Shown: piece by piece, positions 35,116 to 43,684 of the stretch
Layout of the letters: every line of letters begins with the position of its first letter
How positions within the stretch are numbered: the stretch's first letter is position 1
Assembly (NCBI GenBank): GCA_002395835.1
Contig: DGVD01000020.1
Location: 1 to 64,000, forward strand
Length of the DNA: 64,000 bases
Origin: Bacteroidales bacterium UBA4293
GTDB taxonomy: Bacteria > Bacteroidota > Bacteroidia > Bacteroidales > Bacteroidaceae
Direction of reading: 5' to 3'
The notes under the pieces: model-generated
The model's input: the letters and a program-made list of their open reading frames with translations, nothing else
The model's database searches: none
Told to the model about the DNA's origin: nothing
Position numbers and translations under genes: made by a program

Positions 35116-35925
35116 TTACTTCATGCCACGAGCTTTATAAATCATTTCCTTTGCAGCATTTATAGCCTGGAATTTAGCCTCAGCAGCTTTTTTCACATCA
35201 TCACCCAGGGTAGCTACTTTATCCGGATGATGTAATAATGCCAATCTTCGGTAAGCCTTACGAACTTCATCGTCGGTAGCTGTCGGTTCTATTTCAAGCA
35301 CCTTATAGGCTTCATCCAACGACTTTCCACCCAGGTTCAACAAAGAATCCACTTCCTTACCATCCACATTCATGGCAGCAGCCACTTCCTTCAATGCATC
35401 AATCTCTACTTGAGGCAAAGAGCCGTCGGCCTTGGCAATGTTTGCAAGAAATGCCAGAAGCTGCAGACGCTGCTCGTAAGTCATATACTGAGCTATCTGC
35501 TGACCACATTCATGAATCGTATTTTTGAAAGCATTCGGATTCCGCGCTTCCATCTGCTTACGCTGCTCAAAAAGATTCCTCAGGATTTGCTCTCCCTGAG
35601 AAACAGACACTTCTCCGAAGTTGGTGCGAAGGAACTGTCGCACATACTCCATCTCAGAATGCATCACTTTTCCATCTGCCTTGATGATATAGGAAGCCAT
35701 AACCAGCAGGGAGAACAAGAAACTGTTTCTCTCTCCTGTATTAAAAGGATTAGAATTATATGTGCCTCCTCCTCTTTGAGTCCGTTGTCCGTTCCACCCG
35801 GAAGAAGGCTCTTCTATCAAGTTATCTGTATCAAAAAGAGAGCCCAAAGCCACACCAGCCAAAGCTCCTAAAGGCCCAGCGACAATCCATCCCAGTATGC
35901 CACCTATCCATTTTCCTATTCCCAT
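35116..35925 (-). CDS. TerB and J-domain protein (DjlA-like)
   Basis: A 269-residue protein. The Gly-rich N-terminal segment GKWIGGILGWIVAGPLGALAG can insert in the membrane. Residues about 60-180 form a TerB/DjlA-type helical domain (ADGKVMHSEMEYVRQFL, ADGSLPQVEIDAL). A C-terminal J domain has the HPD motif in LLHHPDKVATLG. This is the DjlA arrangement, a membrane-tethered DnaK co-chaperone. It leads the djlA-dcuA unit behind a full promoter. Confidence 0.88.
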   Translation of the reverse strand: MGIGKWIGGILGWIVAGPLGALAGVALGSLFDTDNLIEEPSSGWNGQRTQRGGGTYNSNPFNTGERNSFLFSLLVMASYIIKADGKVMHSEMEYVRQFLRTNFGEVSVSQGEQILRNLFEQRKQMEARNPNAFKNTIHECGQQIAQYMTYEQRLQLLAFLANIAKADGSLPQVEIDALKEVAAAMNVDGKEVDSLLNLGGKSLDEAYKVLEIEPTATDDEVRKAYRRLALLHHPDKVATLGDDVKKAAEAKFQAINAAKEMIYKARGMK

Positions 35926-35954
35926 TTTATTCTTTATTTATCTTATTTTATTTG

Positions 35955-35985
35955 CAAACTTACTCAATTTTTTGCTATCTACAAA
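35955..35985 (-). promoter_or_regulatory. Promoter of the djlA-like and dcuA genes
   Basis: On the minus strand, TTTG (35982-35985), a 19-nt spacer and TAAGTTTG (35955-35962). It overlaps the divergent promoter at 35971-36001. Confidence 0.7.
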
Positions 35986-36001
35986 TTAATTGCTACTTTT
36001 G
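35971..36001 (+). promoter_or_regulatory. Promoter of the dpm-pyrC-plsC operon
   Basis: TTTG (35971-35974), a 19-nt spacer, and TACTTTTG (35994-36001). The two divergent promoters overlap, so polymerase can probably bind only one at a time. Confidence 0.7.
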
Positions 36002-36027
36002 CAAGGATAAATTTATGTAAACTAAGG

Positions 36028-36774
36028 ATGAATACCTCAGATAGCCTGGTCATTATTCCAACTTATAATGAGAAGGAAAATATTGAAAATATAATCCGAG
36101 CCGTTTTCGGCCTGGAAAAGGAGTTCCATATTCTTATTATAGATGATGGTTCTCCCGACGGTACTGCTAATATCGTAAAACGTCTGATGAATGAATTTCC
36201 CACTCGTCTGTTCATTGTAGAGCGTTCTGGGAAATTAGGGTTGGGTACGGCCTACATCGCCGGATTTAAGTGGGGATTAGAGCATGGATATGACTATGTA
36301 TTCGAAATGGATGCCGATTTCTCCCATAATCCGAACGATTTACCACGGCTCTACGCTGCCTGTGCCCAGGAGGGTTACGATATGTCTATCGGTTCCCGGT
36401 ACATCAGTGGTGTAAATGTGGTGAACTGGCCTATGGGCCGGGTTCTAATGTCCTATTTTGCCTCCAAGTATGTGCGCATCATTACCGGATTAGACATCCA
36501 TGACACTACAGCCGGATTCGTTTGTTACAAACGTAGAGTCTTGGAAACCATAGAACTAGATAAAGTAAGATTCAAGGGATATGCCTTCCAGATAGAAATG
36601 AAATTTACTACGGTTCAGTGCGGTTTCAAGGTAAAGGAGGTACCTGTCATCTTTGTCAACCGTGAACTAGGAACCAGTAAAATGAACACCAGCATATTTG
36701 GTGAAGCTGTTTTCGGAGTCATCCAGCTTAAATGGGACAGTTGGTTCCGGAAGTATCCTAAATCCCAAAATTAA
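36028..36774 (+). CDS. Polyprenol monophosphomannose synthase-like GT2 glycosyltransferase
   Basis: A 248-residue glycosyltransferase of family GT2. It begins with VIIPTYNEKENI and has IIDDGSPDGT, the metal and nucleotide motif DADFSHNP, and SRYISG, all as in dolichol/polyprenol-phosphate mannose synthases. It likely transfers a hexose from a GDP- or UDP-sugar to a lipid phosphate at the inner membrane. No C-terminal membrane helices are present. First gene of a four-gene operon. Confidence 0.87.
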   Translation: MNTSDSLVIIPTYNEKENIENIIRAVFGLEKEFHILIIDDGSPDGTANIVKRLMNEFPTRLFIVERSGKLGLGTAYIAGFKWGLEHGYDYVFEMDADFSHNPNDLPRLYAACAQEGYDMSIGSRYISGVNVVNWPMGRVLMSYFASKYVRIITGLDIHDTTAGFVCYKRRVLETIELDKVRFKGYAFQIEMKFTTVQCGFKVKEVPVIFVNRELGTSKMNTSIFGEAVFGVIQLKWDSWFRKYPKSQN

Positions 36775-36779
36775 AAATC

Positions 36780-38123
36780 ATGTCTACCACACTCATTCAG
36801 CATGCAACTCTCATCAACGAAGGGAAACGATTCCAAGCATCCGTCCTTATCTCCAATGGAAAGATAGCCCGTATCCTCCCTGAGCCAGAAACTTGCACTG
36901 CCGATGAGATGATAGATGCCACAGGGCTTTATTTGCTTCCTGGTGTTATAGATGACCATGTTCATTTCCGTGACCCAGGCCTCACCCATAAAGCCGATGT
37001 TGCTTCTGAAAGTCGTGCTGCTGCAGCTGGAGGTGTGACAAGCTACTTTGACATGCCTAACACCAATCCTCAGACTACCACTATAGAGGCATTGGATGCC
37101 AAGTTTGAGAATGCCGCTCAAAAGAGTCTGGTAAACTACAGTTTCTTCTTCGGTGCCACAAATAAGAATGCCAGCATGCTTTCTTCCTTAAAGGACCGGA
37201 AGGACATTCCTGGTGTGAAGCTTTTCATGGGTTCATCTACAGGGAACATGCTGGTAGATCGGAAGGATTCCCTTTTACAAGTGTTCCAGAATACGCCAAA
37301 GGATATGGTAATCATGGCTCATTGCGAGGATACTCCTACCATTAGCCAAAACGCGGAACGCATAAAGAAACTTTATGGTGATGACCCTGAAGTCATCCAT
37401 CACCCTGAAATTCGCGATGTGGAAGCTTGCTATAAATCAACCTCTTTAGCCATCCAAATCGCTCAAGAAACAGGTTCTAGACTCCACGTGGCCCATCTCA
37501 CTACCGCTAAAGAATTAGATTTATTCCAGGCTGTTCCCTATAGCAAGGACAAGAAAATAACGGCAGAAGCTTGCATTGCCCACCTTTATTTCACTGATGA
37601 AGACTATAAAGTTCTGGGGACTCGCATCAAGTGTAACCCTTCTATAAAAACAGCAAAAGACAGAGACGCCCTTCGCAAAGGATTGACTGATGGAAGAATA
37701 GATGTGATAGGAACAGACCATGCGCCTCATTTGCTTTCAGAGAAACAAGGTGGTTGTCTAAAAGCAGCTTCGGGCATGCCTATGGTTCAGTTCTCTTTGG
37801 TAGCTATGTTGGAACTGACACGTAAGGGAGTACTCACCGTAGAACAAATGGTAAACTTGATGTGTCACCGCCCTGCTGAGCTCTTCTGCATACATAACAG
37901 AGGATTCATCCGAGAAGGATACCAAGCCGATTTGGTATTAGTGAATCCAAATGCCGAATGGACAGTCAAGGAATCTGATATTCTCAGCAAATGTGGATGG
38001 AGTCCCATGGAAGGACAATCTTTCCATCACCAAATAGAGTATACGTTCTGCAATGGGAATAAAGTCTATCAGCAAGGAACCGTAATCGACTCTTCAGTAG
38101 GCCAACCACTTGAATTTCGCTAA
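36780..38123 (+). CDS. pyrC: Dihydroorotase
   Basis: A 447-residue amidohydrolase, type I dihydroorotase of pyrimidine synthesis. The metal ligands are DDHVHFRDPGLT, with the following carboxylation Lys region replaced in the usual family position, then MAHCEDTP, VAHLTTAKE, and IGTDHAPHL with the catalytic Asp. It lies 5 nt after the glycosyltransferase gene. The pyrK-pyrD genes of the same pathway are 12 kb away, under a separate promoter. Confidence 0.93.
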   Translation: MSTTLIQHATLINEGKRFQASVLISNGKIARILPEPETCTADEMIDATGLYLLPGVIDDHVHFRDPGLTHKADVASESRAAAAGGVTSYFDMPNTNPQTTTIEALDAKFENAAQKSLVNYSFFFGATNKNASMLSSLKDRKDIPGVKLFMGSSTGNMLVDRKDSLLQVFQNTPKDMVIMAHCEDTPTISQNAERIKKLYGDDPEVIHHPEIRDVEACYKSTSLAIQIAQETGSRLHVAHLTTAKELDLFQAVPYSKDKKITAEACIAHLYFTDEDYKVLGTRIKCNPSIKTAKDRDALRKGLTDGRIDVIGTDHAPHLLSEKQGGCLKAASGMPMVQFSLVAMLELTRKGVLTVEQMVNLMCHRPAELFCIHNRGFIREGYQADLVLVNPNAEWTVKESDILSKCGWSPMEGQSFHHQIEYTFCNGNKVYQQGTVIDSSVGQPLEFR

Positions 38124-38132
38124 ACAGGATAT

Positions 38133-39035
38133 ATGCAACTAGGATTACACCGCAGACATTACCGGATTAGGGAAGTGGCTCCATACATCAATTGGATTTA
38201 CTTTTATCATGCATGGGGCTTCCCACCTAAGTTTGCTGCAGTAGAAATCTTTAGTCATTGTTACAGTTGCATGACAAACTGGGTTCATTCTTTTCCCCAG
38301 GAAGAGCAGCCCAAAGCCAAAGAGGCCCTGAATCTTTGGGAAGAAGCCAAGCAGTTACTATTTTTCTTGGACAAGAAGTATGAAACCCGAGGTAATGTAC
38401 GTCTCACTGAATGTAATAGCCAAACCAATGACATTTTGCTGAATCTCGACGGTGAATGTTGTACCCTGCCCTTGCTTAGGCAGCAGAGTGGAGATGCACC
38501 CTTGCTCTGCCTCTCCGACTTTATTCGTCCTATAGAACAGAAAATCCCAGATACCATAGGACTTTTCTGCACTACGATTGATGCTGAGGTAGAAACTCTA
38601 TTTCCGAATGACGATTTCAAGCACCTATTAGCACAAACATTAGCAGACCGTTTGGCTGAAGCCACTGCAGAGAAATTGCATGAAGAAGTACGTAAATACC
38701 TTTGGGCTTATTCACCAGATGAGCGACTGACTATTGCCCAAATGAACCATGAGGAATTTCAAGGAATCCGTCCAGCCATTGGCTATCCATCCTTACCCGA
38801 TATCAGCATAAACCGTCTAATATTGCCTTTATTAGACTATCAGCAAATCGGAATTTCACTTACGGGGAATGCCATGATGAAACCTCATGCATCGGTTAGT
38901 GGACTTATGATTTCCCATCCTCAAAGCCATTATTTCAGTATTGGAAAAATTGGAGAAGATCAGTTGGCCGACTATGCATCTCGCAGAGGCATGAGTGTAG
39001 ATGAAATAAAACCTTTCTTATTGTCGAACCTTTAA
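38133..39035 (+). CDS. Stand-alone MetH activation-domain-like protein
   Basis: A 300-residue protein. The C-terminal 100 residues match the activation domain of cobalamin-dependent methionine synthase: GIRPAIGYPSLPD, then KPHASVSGLMISHPQSHYFS and a terminal IGEDQLADYASRRG. In MetH this domain binds SAM during reductive reactivation of the cofactor. Here it lacks the methyltransferase and cobalamin domains. The N-terminal half (HRRHYRIREVAPYINWIYFYHAWG) corresponds to the helical part of the same domain. It may reactivate a separate MetH or have another role. Starts 9 nt after pyrC. Confidence 0.85.
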   Translation: MQLGLHRRHYRIREVAPYINWIYFYHAWGFPPKFAAVEIFSHCYSCMTNWVHSFPQEEQPKAKEALNLWEEAKQLLFFLDKKYETRGNVRLTECNSQTNDILLNLDGECCTLPLLRQQSGDAPLLCLSDFIRPIEQKIPDTIGLFCTTIDAEVETLFPNDDFKHLLAQTLADRLAEATAEKLHEEVRKYLWAYSPDERLTIAQMNHEEFQGIRPAIGYPSLPDISINRLILPLLDYQQIGISLTGNAMMKPHASVSGLMISHPQSHYFSIGKIGEDQLADYASRRGMSVDEIKPFLLSNL

Positions 39036-39045
39036 AATTCAAAAT

Positions 39046-39783
39046 ATGAGACTACTCTACTGTTTATATCAGCTCTTTATCGCAGCACCTCTACTCATTC
39101 TGGCTACCATATTAGCAGCTCTCTTTACCATGGTCGGAACCAGTATAGGCAATGCGCATTTCTGGGGCTATTATCCAGGTAGATGGTGGTCTAAGTTCTT
39201 CTGCTGGATTCTATTGCTCCCCGTGCAAGTAAAAGGAAGAGAGAATGTCGACAATCATACTTCTTACGTGTTTGTAGCAAATCATCAAGGGATATTCGAC
39301 GTATTTCTCATCTATGGCTACCTAGGTAGAAACTTTAAATGGATGATGAAGAGGAGCTTGCGTAAACTCCCTCTAGTAGGAAAAGCATGCGAATCTGCCA
39401 AACATATTTTTGTAGATAATTCATCACCAAGCAAAACTGCCAAGACTATTTCCAATGCCCGTGAAACCCTAAAAGATGGAACCTCTCTGGTGGTTTTCCC
39501 TGAAGGAAGAAGAACTGAAACCGGGAAGATGGGGCCTTTCAAGAAAGGAGCATTTCAGTTGGCAGAAGAGCTGCAACTACCCATCGTTCCCATGACTATA
39601 GATGGCAGTTGGGAGGTTCTTCCACGTACCAAAGGTTTCAATTTCGTATCTTGGCACCCACTTATCCTAACCATACATAAACCAATCCTCCCAACCCGTA
39701 AAGGTCAGGAGGATGTTAAAAATATCATGCAGCAGTCTCGTGAAGCCATTAACAGTGCGCTCCCTACTGCCCTCAAAGATTAG
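39046..39783 (+). CDS. plsC: 1-acyl-sn-glycerol-3-phosphate acyltransferase
   Basis: A 245-residue membrane-bound acyltransferase that makes phosphatidic acid. An N-terminal hydrophobic helix (LFIAAPLLILATILAALF) is followed by the acceptor motif NHQGIFD (HxxxxD) and the glycerophosphate-binding FPEGRRT. Last gene of the dpm-pyrC operon, 10 nt after its neighbour. It could act on another lysophospholipid. Confidence 0.88.
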   Translation: MRLLYCLYQLFIAAPLLILATILAALFTMVGTSIGNAHFWGYYPGRWWSKFFCWILLLPVQVKGRENVDNHTSYVFVANHQGIFDVFLIYGYLGRNFKWMMKRSLRKLPLVGKACESAKHIFVDNSSPSKTAKTISNARETLKDGTSLVVFPEGRRTETGKMGPFKKGAFQLAEELQLPIVPMTIDGSWEVLPRTKGFNFVSWHPLILTIHKPILPTRKGQEDVKNIMQQSREAINSALPTALKD

Positions 39784-39785
39784 CT

Positions 39786-40481
39786 TTATTTCCCGTATAT
39801 ATTACGATGGTTCTGCTCGGCAGTCTGCATGAATGCCTTCACATACGAGTCATTCTTGAATTTGTCTGAAGCCTTGCTCATAATATCCTCAATCTGAGGT
39901 GTTATCATTGGAGCCTGACCACCTTGTGTATGAATCATGAAGACACCCACACTTAAAATGTTGTCAAAATTCTGAGTGATATATTCCATCACCAACTTGT
40001 CATAATCGGAAGTGATCTTCTGCATCGTATTGGTCAAGGTCATATTTATCTCATATTCATCCTTGCCATCCATAATCATACGACTTTCCTGACGAGGAAG
40101 ATCTGATAATTGCTGCTCCAACTCTGCTTTTTTATGAAGGAACTGATAAAGTTTGTCATTAGCTTCCGTTCCAGACACCTTGTAGACAGTATCATTAATG
40201 CATACCTGCAAAGGAACAGCCTCTAAAACCAAAGGCATTATAGGAGTAGTATCAAGGAAAAGTTCTGCCATACAGACCGTATCGCACCTACCCGACATAG
40301 AAAAGTTTCCGTGAATAATCTCACAAGAGTCTATACTGTTCATGCCATCCACACTCACAGTTTTCAAGAACACCATTTTACCCTCTAAATCTGAGCTGGA
40401 AGTCTTACCATCTATGGAATACTGACTGGCACAAGAGCAAAACACCAATGCTGCCAGTAAAGTATGAATAATCCTCTTCAT
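39786..40481 (-). CDS. DUF4369-type lipoprotein
   Basis: A 231-residue protein with a lipoprotein signal (LLAALVFCSC). The DUF4369 domain (YSIDGKTSSSDLEGKMVFL...GNFSMSG...AELFLD) normally precedes a thioredoxin fold in Bacteroidetes. Here the thioredoxin part is absent and a helical segment of about 110 residues follows. It was probably a disulfide-reductase-like protein or uses a separate partner. A TACTTTTG box lies at 40515-40522. Confidence 0.75.
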   Translation of the reverse strand: MKRIIHTLLAALVFCSCASQYSIDGKTSSSDLEGKMVFLKTVSVDGMNSIDSCEIIHGNFSMSGRCDTVCMAELFLDTTPIMPLVLEAVPLQVCINDTVYKVSGTEANDKLYQFLHKKAELEQQLSDLPRQESRMIMDGKDEYEINMTLTNTMQKITSDYDKLVMEYITQNFDNILSVGVFMIHTQGGQAPMITPQIEDIMSKASDKFKNDSYVKAFMQTAEQNHRNIYGK

Positions 40482-40514
40482 TTAAGTTATTAGCTTTGTA
40501 ATCTTTCTATAAAG

Positions 40515-40522
40515 CAAAAGTA
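40515..40522 (-). promoter_or_regulatory. -7 box of the DUF4369 lipoprotein gene
   Basis: TACTTTTG on the minus strand, 33 nt before the ATG at 40481. Confidence 0.45.
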
Positions 40523-40615
40523 CAACGTATTTTCCATGCGAAGGGCATGGTTTTAGCTTTATTAAAAAATTATGTCATATTTTAGGGATAATTTGACCTT
40601 TTTTGCCAAAGAGTG

Positions 40616-42448
40616 TTAAATAACCCTCATGCCCAGTTCGTTCTTTAATTTCAGTAAAGCTGGATTTCTTTCACACATAGCCTCAAAACGTTCATGAGAC
40701 GACATATATTTACGGGCCTCTTTTTCCGATGCCACACGGATTCTCATACATAGACGGGCATTGCCTATTCCCTCACGCATGTGCTTTTCTATACGAGGTT
40801 TTACCATCTTCATATCACGTTCCACCTGCTTGTTTCCTACCACTATTTCAAATGTCTCTGCATCCACCAAGACGGGATGCATCAGTTCCATACGGCCACG
40901 GGTTGCCGCTTCTTCTTGAGGTAGGGACTGGAGAAATTCCATCCAATAGAAACGGATATTTTCTTCAGTGGCAGGATTATTCATTTTCTGCAGACGCTCA
41001 GCTGCAGCATTAGCCGCTTGCTGTTCCTTGCTGATTTCAGGCTCTGGCTTATTAGCATTGCCACTCAATGCTTCTCGAATGGAAAAACCTCCGGTCTTCC
41101 CACCTTTCAATGTCAACTTCATTTTTGTAGGGCCTGAAGCACGAGCCAAAAGTTGTTGGATACCTGATTCTGGATGTAAATCCACAGCAGGATCATCGGA
41201 ATTAGCAGCAGGAGATGTTGTCTGAGACGACGTCTCTTCCTTCTGTATGTTTGTTGCTACGTTATTTTGTTTCTTAACTGCAGTAGAAGGTTGCTGATCA
41301 AATATGGGTTTTAAAATCTTCGTGGGCCGAAGCCCACCAACAGGCTCGTCACTGGCTTGGGTCAACTGCGCACACTGTATCAAAGTTAATTCTACCAAAA
41401 GGCGCTTATTCTTGCTGGCTTTATAGCTCAAATCACAGTCATTGCACAGTTTCATTGCCTGATAAAGAAATGATTGTGTGCATCGGGCAGCTTGCTCCTG
41501 ATAACGTTTCTTCACAGAATCTCCCACCTCCAGCAAAGGAAGGGTCACAGGATCACGGCTTACCATCAAATCACGCAGATGCTTGGCTAACCCTGTAATA
41601 AAATGATCTCCTTGGAATCCCTTATTTAAGATATCATTGAAAAGAAGCATCAGCTCTGACACCTTATTCTCTAAGAACCCGTCCACTACCTTGAAATAAT
41701 ATTCATAATCTAATACATTCAGATTTTGAATAACCTTATCATAAGTAAGATGACCGGCTGTAAAACTAACCACCTGGTCAAAGATGGAAAGGGCATCGCG
41801 CATACCTCCATCCGCTTTCTGGGCTATCACATTCAAGGCCTCTGGTTCTGCCTCAACATTCTCTTTCCGGGCTATATCCTCCAAGTGCTGGACAATATCA
41901 GATACGGACATACGATTAAAATCGTAAATCTGACAACGGGAAAGGATGGTTGGTAAAATCTTATGTTTTTCAGTGGTAGCTAAAATGAAGATGGCATGCC
42001 TAGGAGGTTCCTCTAGGGTCTTCAGGAACGCATTGAATGCAGAGGCAGAAAGCATGTGTACCTCATCTATGATGAATACTTTGTACTTTCCTACCTGAGG
42101 CGGTATGCGTACTTCCTCTATCAGGCTACGAATATCATCCACCGAGTTGTTTGATGCAGCATCCAGTTCATGGATATTGAATGAACGTTGTTCATTGAAC
42201 GCCTTACAAGATTCACATTCTTCACAAGCATCACCATTCGGTTTTGGATTCAAACAGTTGATGGTTTTTGCGAAAATACGAGCACAAGTAGTCTTTCCTA
42301 CTCCTCTGGGACCGCAGAACAGGTAGGCATGAGCCAATTTACCTGTATGGATAGCATTCTTCAGCGTGGTAGTTAGTGCCCCCTGACCTACGACTGAATT
42401 AAAAGTCGTAGGGCGATATTTTCTAGCAGAGACAATATATTCCTCCAT
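40616..42448 (-). CDS. dnaX: DNA polymerase III subunits gamma/tau
   Basis: A 610-residue clamp-loader ATPase. It shows Walker A GPRGVGKTT near residue 46, a four-Cys zinc module (CLNP...CEECESC), IIDEVHMLSASAFNA, the sensor segment LEEPPRHAIFILATTE, and SRCQIYDF. A low-complexity linker near 390-430 is followed by a C-terminal tau-like region. No A-run with programmed frameshift signature is evident, so it probably makes only the long form. Divergent from ftsB. Confidence 0.95.
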   Translation of the reverse strand: MEEYIVSARKYRPTTFNSVVGQGALTTTLKNAIHTGKLAHAYLFCGPRGVGKTTCARIFAKTINCLNPKPNGDACEECESCKAFNEQRSFNIHELDAASNNSVDDIRSLIEEVRIPPQVGKYKVFIIDEVHMLSASAFNAFLKTLEEPPRHAIFILATTEKHKILPTILSRCQIYDFNRMSVSDIVQHLEDIARKENVEAEPEALNVIAQKADGGMRDALSIFDQVVSFTAGHLTYDKVIQNLNVLDYEYYFKVVDGFLENKVSELMLLFNDILNKGFQGDHFITGLAKHLRDLMVSRDPVTLPLLEVGDSVKKRYQEQAARCTQSFLYQAMKLCNDCDLSYKASKNKRLLVELTLIQCAQLTQASDEPVGGLRPTKILKPIFDQQPSTAVKKQNNVATNIQKEETSSQTTSPAANSDDPAVDLHPESGIQQLLARASGPTKMKLTLKGGKTGGFSIREALSGNANKPEPEISKEQQAANAAAERLQKMNNPATEENIRFYWMEFLQSLPQEEAATRGRMELMHPVLVDAETFEIVVGNKQVERDMKMVKPRIEKHMREGIGNARLCMRIRVASEKEARKYMSSHERFEAMCERNPALLKLKNELGMRVI

Positions 42449-42467
42449 AATTCAATATTTGTATGCG

Positions 42468-42475
42468 CAAAGTTA
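42468..42475 (-). promoter_or_regulatory. -7 box of dnaX
   Basis: TAACTTTG on the minus strand, 19 nt before the dnaX ATG. Confidence 0.5.
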
Positions 42476-42486
42476 TAAAAAAATTT

Positions 42487-42517
42487 TTTGTCAATCGAGG
42501 GTTTTGATTTATCTTTG
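42487..42517 (+). promoter_or_regulatory. Promoter of the ftsB-like gene pair
   Basis: TTTG (42487-42490), a 19-nt spacer and TATCTTTG (42510-42517), 17 nt before the ATG at 42535. Confidence 0.72.
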
Positions 42518-42534
42518 CAACAAAAGAATTTAAT

Positions 42535-42831
42535 ATGTCTAAAATAAACCGAATATTGACTTTCTTCCGCATCTACCGTTACATTATTGTAGTGGGATTG
42601 GCAGTCATCTTTCTTGGCTTTGTAGGTGAGAACAGCTATCTGGCCCATTTGCAGCACCAGAGTACCATCAACGAGCTTAAGAGGGAAATTGCAAAGAACA
42701 GGGAGCAGTACAACAAGGATACTGAACAACTTAATGAGTTGTATAACAGTCTGGAAGCTATTCGTAGGGTAGCCCGTGAGCGCTACTTCATGAAAGCTGC
42801 AGATGAAGACATATTCATCATCGAAGAATAA
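42535..42831 (+). CDS. FtsB/DivIC-type septum formation initiator
   Basis: A 98-residue bitopic protein. A single transmembrane helix at about residues 14-33 (YIIVVGLAVIFLGFVG) is followed by a coiled coil (HQSTINELKREIAKNREQYNKDTE) and a short conserved end containing ARERYFMKAADEDIFII. This is the DivIC/FtsB arrangement. The protein acts with FtsL and FtsQ at the divisome. The next gene starts 4 nt after its stop. Confidence 0.88.
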   Translation: MSKINRILTFFRIYRYIIVVGLAVIFLGFVGENSYLAHLQHQSTINELKREIAKNREQYNKDTEQLNELYNSLEAIRRVARERYFMKAADEDIFIIEE

Positions 42832-42835
42832 TCAC

Positions 42836-43207
42836 ATGACAGAATTAAAAAAATGGCAGCTGGGACTGCTACAAGCCGGTGGCATTCTTATGGCTGTTTC
42901 ACTTATTGCCCCTTTTTTTTACCCTTCTAGCATTTGGCCTTATCTGTTTCTATTGGGCACCCTTTTATTCGGATGTATCCAGATGCTCCAACGTTATAAT
43001 GGGAAAAATGTGGTAATCCGCCGTCTCCGACGTATTCAGATCTTTAGCAACCTAGCTTTTATTCTTTCTGGATTGAGCATGGTTCTGCCTTTACATAATA
43101 TTTACTATGGGCATCGAAACGAATGGCTTATATTCTTCAGCATCGGTGCCATATTACAGTTGTATACTTCTTTCCGTATACCTACTGAACTGGAAAAAGA
43201 AAAATAA
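42836..43207 (+). CDS. Small membrane protein of unknown function
   Basis: A 123-residue protein with about four hydrophobic segments (LLQAGGILMAVSLIAPFFY, YLFLLGTLLFGCIQML, LAFILSGLSMVLP, LIFFSIGAILQLYTSF). I do not recognise the family. Cotranscribed with the ftsB-like gene, which may hint at a cell envelope role. The start is the ATG at 42836, since an earlier frame overlaps ftsB. Confidence 0.75.
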   Translation: MTELKKWQLGLLQAGGILMAVSLIAPFFYPSSIWPYLFLLGTLLFGCIQMLQRYNGKNVVIRRLRRIQIFSNLAFILSGLSMVLPLHNIYYGHRNEWLIFFSIGAILQLYTSFRIPTELEKEK

Positions 43208-43235
43208 AACCATGACTTTATTTCAAGTCATGGTT
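43203..43235 (-). terminator. Terminator overlapping the queF stop codon
   Basis: Arms AACCATGACTT and AAGTCATGGTT are perfect complements with a 6-nt loop. On the minus strand the hairpin covers the last queF codons and the TAA and is followed by a T-rich run (TTTTATTTTTC). Confidence 0.75.
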
Positions 43236-43682
43236 CATTAGCCTGTAGTTGGCCATTTCCTCATATTTCGTTCCTGGACGTCCATAATTGGCATACGGAT
43301 ATATGGATATGCCTCCTCTTGGAGTAAAGATTCCTGTCACCTCTATATACTTTGGATCCATAAGCTTTATCAGGTCTTTCATAATCTTGTTCACACAGTC
43401 TTCATGGAAATCTCCATGGTTTCTGAAACTGAACAGATAAAGCTTTAAGCTCTTGCTTTCCACCATCCGCTTATCAGGCAAATAACTGATGCGAATCTCT
43501 GCAAAGTCGGGCTGTCCGGTAATAGGACACAAGGTTGTAAACTCTGGACAGTTGAAACGAACCCAGTAATCGTTCTCTGGGTGCATGTTTTCAAAGCTCT
43601 CCAATACTTCAGGGGCATAATCCTGACGATATTCAGACTTTTTTCCTAAGGACTTCAGTCCTTCTTTTTCTCTTTCCTTCAC
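43218..43682 (-). CDS. queF: preQ0 reductase QueF (type I)
   Basis: A 154-residue enzyme that reduces the nitrile of 7-cyano-7-deazaguanine to preQ1 with NADPH in queuosine synthesis. The FCPEFTTLCPITGQPDFA-type segment holds the thioimide-forming Cys, and FRNHGDFHEDCVN has the substrate-binding Glu; GIFTPRGGISIYPY completes the site. Length fits the short unimodular type. It lies 2 nt after the transporter gene and is expected to be under the same preQ1 riboswitch. Confidence 0.95.
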   Translation of the reverse strand: MKEREKEGLKSLGKKSEYRQDYAPEVLESFENMHPENDYWVRFNCPEFTTLCPITGQPDFAEIRISYLPDKRMVESKSLKLYLFSFRNHGDFHEDCVNKIMKDLIKLMDPKYIEVTGIFTPRGGISIYPYANYGRPGTKYEEMANYRLMNHDLK

Positions 43683-43684
43683 TA

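Noticed and set aside
40616..42448. Programmed frameshift in dnaX to make gamma
   Set aside because: I saw no slippery A-run followed by a strong hairpin inside the gene.
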